Positions 4,687 through 5,492 of a DNA stretch of 5,492 nucleotides are shown here, piece after piece; the stretch's first letter is position 1, and each line of letters opens with the position of its first letter. The notes below the pieces were generated by a model, which did not search any database, was not told where the DNA came from, and saw only the letters and a program-made list of their open reading frames with translations. The position numbers and the translations under genes are program-made. The stretch comes from Alcaligenaceae bacterium (GTDB taxonomy: Bacteria; Pseudomonadota; Gammaproteobacteria; Burkholderiales; Burkholderiaceae), in NCBI GenBank assembly GCA_947445495.1, contig CANFEI010000104.1:1-5492 (forward strand), read 5' to 3'.

Positions 4687-5492
4687 GCGCGTCGTTCATA
4701 CCAGGGCTTGGTCTGATTGACCACCCTGACAACGACCAGCATCAGAGGCACTTCAATCAGCACCCCAACAACGGTCGCCAGTGCCGCACCCGACTGAAAG
4801 CCAAACAAACTAATCGCTGCCGCAACGGCTAACTCAAAAAAATTAGAGGCGCCAATCAGTGCCGAAGGGCATGCGACATTGTGTTTTTCGCCAAGTCGTC
4901 GATTCAGCCAGTACGCCAAGCTCGCATTCAAGACTACCTGAAGCAGTATCGGTACCGCCAGCAAGGCAATGATTAAAGGTTGATCGACAATCGATTTACC
5001 CTGGAAGGCGAACAACAACACAAGTGTTGCGAGTAAGGCAACAACAGACCACGTCCCTAGCGCCGCGATCGTTCGCTCAAACACGGCGTCGCCCTGCGCA
5101 AGCAAGCGTCTACGCCAAAGCTGGGCCAACACAACAGGCAGCACAATATAAAGAACAACCGAGATCAACAAGGTATCCCAGGGAACCGTGATGGCCGACA
5201 TCCCCAGTAGCAAGGCAACCAGCGGTGCGAACGCAAACACCATGATCGCATCGTTCAGTGCTACTTGAGACAAGGTGAATATCGGATCGCCATTCGTCAA
5301 CCGACTCCAGACAAATACCATGGCTGTGCAAGGTGCGGCCGCCAACAAAATAAGACCCGCAATGTAGCTATCGATCTGGTCCTCAGGTAGCCACGGTGCA
5401 AAGGCATGCCGAATAAAGAGCCAGGCCAACAACGCCATTGAGAAGGGCTTCACCAACCAATTGATGAACAGCGTGACACCGATGCCGCGCAC
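4683..5492 (-). CDS. ACR3-type arsenite efflux transporter, C-terminal three quarters (5' end outside window)
   Basis: The frame is open from the window edge and ends at TAG (4685-4683). The visible 269 residues compare with about 350 for the family, so roughly the first 80, including helices 1-2, are missing. A GTG at the edge (5492-5490) would fall in mid-protein and is not the start. The protein exports arsenite (sometimes antimonite) across the inner membrane, driven by the proton gradient. Key ACR3 hallmarks are AAAPCTAMVFVWS (visible residues 52-63) with the essential conserved cysteine (Cys55), SQVALNDAIMVFAFAPL (75-91), IGASNFFELAVAAAI (213-227), GVLIEVPLML with the conserved membrane glutamate (Glu247), and the ending KPWYERR typical of the family. 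About eight hydrophobic helices are visible. ACR3 genes usually sit with arsR and arsC, which would lie upstream, beyond 5492. No arsenic gene is recognised on the other side. Confidence 0.95.
   Translation of the reverse strand: MRGIGVTLFINWLVKPFSMALLAWLFIRHAFAPWLPEDQIDSYIAGLILLAAAPCTAMVFVWSRLTNGDPIFTLSQVALNDAIMVFAFAPLVALLLGMSAITVPWDTLLISVVLYIVLPVVLAQLWRRRLLAQGDAVFERTIAALGTWSVVALLATLVLLFAFQGKSIVDQPLIIALLAVPILLQVVLNASLAYWLNRRLGEKHNVACPSALIGASNFFELAVAAAISLFGFQSGAALATVVGVLIEVPLMLVVVRVVNQTKPWYERRA

Noticed and set aside
4983..4996. TTGATCGACAATCG as a second FNR-like site
   Set aside because: Only one half-site matches, and it lies within the ACR3 coding region.

Overview
The window is ordinary bacterial chromosome with short gaps between genes. 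It carries six complete protein genes and two that run off the ends. Close resemblance of the Prx5-type peroxiredoxin, the UspA-type protein and the DUF442 protein to families I associate with Burkholderiales, plus a moderate G+C content, suggests a betaproteobacterium. This is recognition from memory, not a search, and I cannot name a genus. I see no mobile element, RNA gene or CRISPR array.

Left part (1-2724). The end of an outer-membrane beta-barrel protein (+) runs into a strong bidirectional terminator (318-356). Four genes on the minus strand follow. In transcription order they are a secreted SUMF1/FGE-fold protein (2008-2724), a small DUF442 (TIGR01244-type) sulfur transferase or phosphatase-like protein (1585-1929), a universal stress protein (1020-1493) and a Prx5-type peroxiredoxin (370-873). 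The 78-146 bp gaps, separate ribosome binding sites and promoter-like elements suggest several transcription units rather than one tight operon. A near-consensus FNR/ANR box (1575-1588) sits upstream of the universal stress gene, which suggests induction at low oxygen.

Right part (2725-5492). A 104-bp divergent intergenic region separates the SUMF1 gene from a + strand pair: a glutathione S-transferase (2829-3440) and, 25 bp later, a 12-helix MFS transporter of OFA/monocarboxylate-like type (3466-4686). The MFS stop codon overlaps the stop codon of a convergent ACR3-type arsenite exporter gene (4683-5492, minus), whose start lies beyond the window.

The genes share a loose theme of stress and detoxification: peroxide, general stress, thiol chemistry and arsenite. 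No single pathway is shown. I did not find a convincing new multi-gene system. The best leads are the FNR-like box, a SUMF1-fold protein without the catalytic cysteines of formylglycine-generating enzyme, and a 21-bp palindrome inside the MFS gene.
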